This document shows, in pieces, positions 62,501-64,000 of a DNA stretch of 64,000 bases. Below the pieces are notes generated by a model, which made no database searches, was not told the DNA's origin, and was given only the letters and a program-made list of their open reading frames with translations. Location of the stretch: positions 1 to 64,000 of the forward strand of contig JAMYGW020000007.1 of assembly GCA_025617375.2 (NCBI GenBank), in the 5' to 3' direction. The position numbers and the translations under genes were made by a program. The stretch is from Acarospora socialis. Lineage: Eukaryota; Ascomycota; Lecanoromycetes; Acarosporales; Acarosporaceae. How positions within the stretch are numbered: position 1 is the first letter of the stretch; every line of letters starts with the position of its first letter.

Positions 62501-63720
62501 ATTAATCACTGAAACTTTGTGACATATACTGCTGCTGACTCACTCTGTTATAAAATATAAATTTATTTCTTTGCTGTTTTTTCTTCATCAATTATTCTGA
62601 AGATTCATTTTAATTCATTCTTGAACTTACTGAAGTTATTAAACATAGACTTTTTATTATTGTTGTGTTCTTTGTATCTTTTTTCTAAAAACTCATGCAG
62701 CTTAAGATTAATTCAATCAAAGACTGCATTCATTAAATAGATTACTGCAAACAATGTTTTCTCTTGATTGATTTGAAACTTCAGTTAATTGAACTTAATT
62801 ACAAAGATTTATAACTTTTCTCATTCTTCATCAAAGATATTCAGTATCTGTATCTTAGATGTACTCAGAGATAGTTGTATAGTTTGAATTGACATCATCA
62901 TTAATTGTGTTGCTGTTCTATCTGAAGTAAATGATAAAGATAAATTCACTTGAGTTTGATTCAAGAACAAGATTGAGACATTCTTTTAAGTGTATGACAT
63001 CATACTTCTTATATTGCAAGAATGTTCAAAGTGTAATGTTTTCACAAGAGATTTCTCTCATATAAGAACTAAGAATTTGTGCTTGTTAATATAAAAACTG
63101 ATTTGAAATGATTCTGATCTTTATTCTTAAATTGTTATTTAAGTTAAACACAATTAATTTCATAAGAAAATTAATTCTTCTATATAATATAAACTCAATG
63201 TTCTTCTGTGTTGAGTTAAATGCTTAACTGATTAATTTGTTGAGTTAACTGCTTGATTTCTTGAGTTGTTGAGTCATCATGTAACTGTTACAATCATACT
63301 CAAAGAAACTTAGTGCAGAATCAGAACTGCATCTATGAGTATACACAGAGAACTGCTAGACAGCAGTCATGTGACAGTTTGCTGAACATGAGACTTGACA
63401 AGACATGTCAATAGTGCTGAGAACACTATCATCATAAGAAGCACAACAGTGTGTTGACATATTGAGCACATTAGACTCTATATAGTAAGATCATTTTCTT
63501 TATGAAAATGATCATGTTCAACTCATCTAGTTATGCAATACAAAGCTACTGTTTATCTAGAATCTTTGAATCTTTATATCAAAGAGCACAAATTCTAGCC
63601 CTATAACTGAGAAATCTCAGTTGAGACATAACAGTAACTTATGCTTGACAGACAATCTGTCAATGTTCTTTCTGTGTATAAGTCAGTCTGCATCTTATCT
63701 CTCTGAGTATGGTTGTAACA
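59541..63720 (-). mobile_element. Gypsy 6: chromovirus fossil, 5' part, minus strand
   Basis: Starts abruptly in RNase H (59541-59980) beside the 5' LTR end of Gypsy 5. It continues right through reverse transcriptase about 60200-60830, protease about 60880-61250, gag about 61900-63000 with zinc-knuckle remains near 62040-62110, and a 5' LTR at 63032-63720. Without a nested solo LTR this LTR is about 336 bp and related to the 351 bp type. Gypsy 5 is most simply explained as inserted into Gypsy 6, with the other half lost. Broken many times. Confidence 0.83.
63286..63633 (+). mobile_element. Solo LTR of the Gypsy 3 type, TSD GTAAC
   Basis: This 348 bp sequence matches the Gypsy 3 LTR end to end (TGTTACAATCATACTC...ACATAACA). 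It is flanked by GTAAC at 63281-63285 and 63634-63638 and lies inside the LTR of Gypsy 6. No internal sequence is present, so it is the product of LTR-LTR recombination. Confidence 0.9.
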
Positions 63721-64000
63721 CTGTTGTGAAAAAACTGCATCTTTGCACTGTTTTTGACATATAACTCAACAACAACTATTTACTACAATAATCTGAGACT
63801 ACAGTATAAAAATATATATAAATCTCTATCATCTGTGAAAATTCTGAGTCAATTGATGTATAAATGTTGTTTCTATTGCAATATTCAATGATTTTACATA
63901 TAATTTACAGCAAAATCAACAAAAACTGATGTTTTGTTGCTGTTTCATTGCTAAAAAACACTGTTTTTGATGACTACTCATGCAATTGCTTAAAGATATA
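63721..64000. other. AT-rich, unassigned
   Basis: Sequence beyond the Gypsy 6 LTR, AT-rich without CG, CC or GG. No domain, LTR or gene recognised; presumably the older element into which Gypsy 6 inserted. Confidence 0.45.

Noticed and set aside
20139-64000. Mitochondrial or foreign AT-rich DNA
   Set aside because: The content is nuclear LINE, Gypsy and Copia elements with target-site duplications, continuous with ordinary nuclear genes.

Overview
The window is the end of a chromosome of a filamentous ascomycete (Pezizomycotina). It opens with 23 perfect CCCTAA telomere repeats. Its genes carry short 50-115 bp introns and encode a PTH11/rhodopsin-type receptor, a cytochrome P450 and the Paf1-complex subunit Cdc73. 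The sequence alternates between a GC-equilibrated gene island and very AT-rich transposon deserts. An Onygenales/Eurotiomycetes-like genome (for example the Blastomyces type with AT-rich isochores) fits best; this is an inference from genome style and protein flavour, not a database result.

Layout. 1-138 is telomere. 139-8321 is transposon desert: a Ty3/Gypsy chromovirus cut off by the telomere (139-4746) lies inside a minus-strand Ty1/Copia element (4747-7912), followed by a second Copia tail (about 7945-8321). 8322-8880 is AT-rich and unassigned. About 8881-20138 is the only gene island and is free of recognisable transposons: a receptor gene (9546-11184, minus), a divergent P450 gene (12968-14966, plus), a short ankyrin-type gene (15510-16037, minus), CDC73 (16593-17947, plus) and a Gln/Asn-rich protein gene (18472-19329, plus). 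From 20139 to the end everything I can recognise is nested transposon.

The nest can be read from target-site duplications (TSDs). A Tad1/I-like LINE on the minus strand runs from its (ATT)n tail at 20141 to 41798. It contains Gypsy 2 (20499-26534, TSD CAATA) and Copia C (26716-38389). Copia C contains a 110 bp solo-LTR-like insert, and that insert contains Gypsy 3 (29703-35800, TSD ATTCA). Next come Gypsy 4 (41799-46335, plus, hit by a 321 bp miniature element at 44511-44831), Copia D (46336-51793, plus), Gypsy 5 (51794-59540, minus, hit by a 1751 bp element and two 163 bp solo LTRs) and Gypsy 6 (59541-63720, minus, with a solo LTR in its LTR). All LTR elements are fossils, interrupted dozens of times.

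The most interesting points are: (1) the deserts have lost nearly all CG, CC and GG dinucleotides but keep plentiful CA, the opposite of classical CpA-directed RIP; (2) a 321 bp terminal-repeat element with a 5 bp TSD carries tRNA-like pol III A and B boxes; (3) a Cys-rich antisense frame sits between chromodomain and 3' LTR in the Gypsy copies; (4) the telomere sits directly on the inside of a retroelement, with a conserved transcription-elongation gene only about 16.5 kb away; (5) Copia D joins two oppositely oriented Gypsy copies without a TSD, leaving a large inverted repeat.
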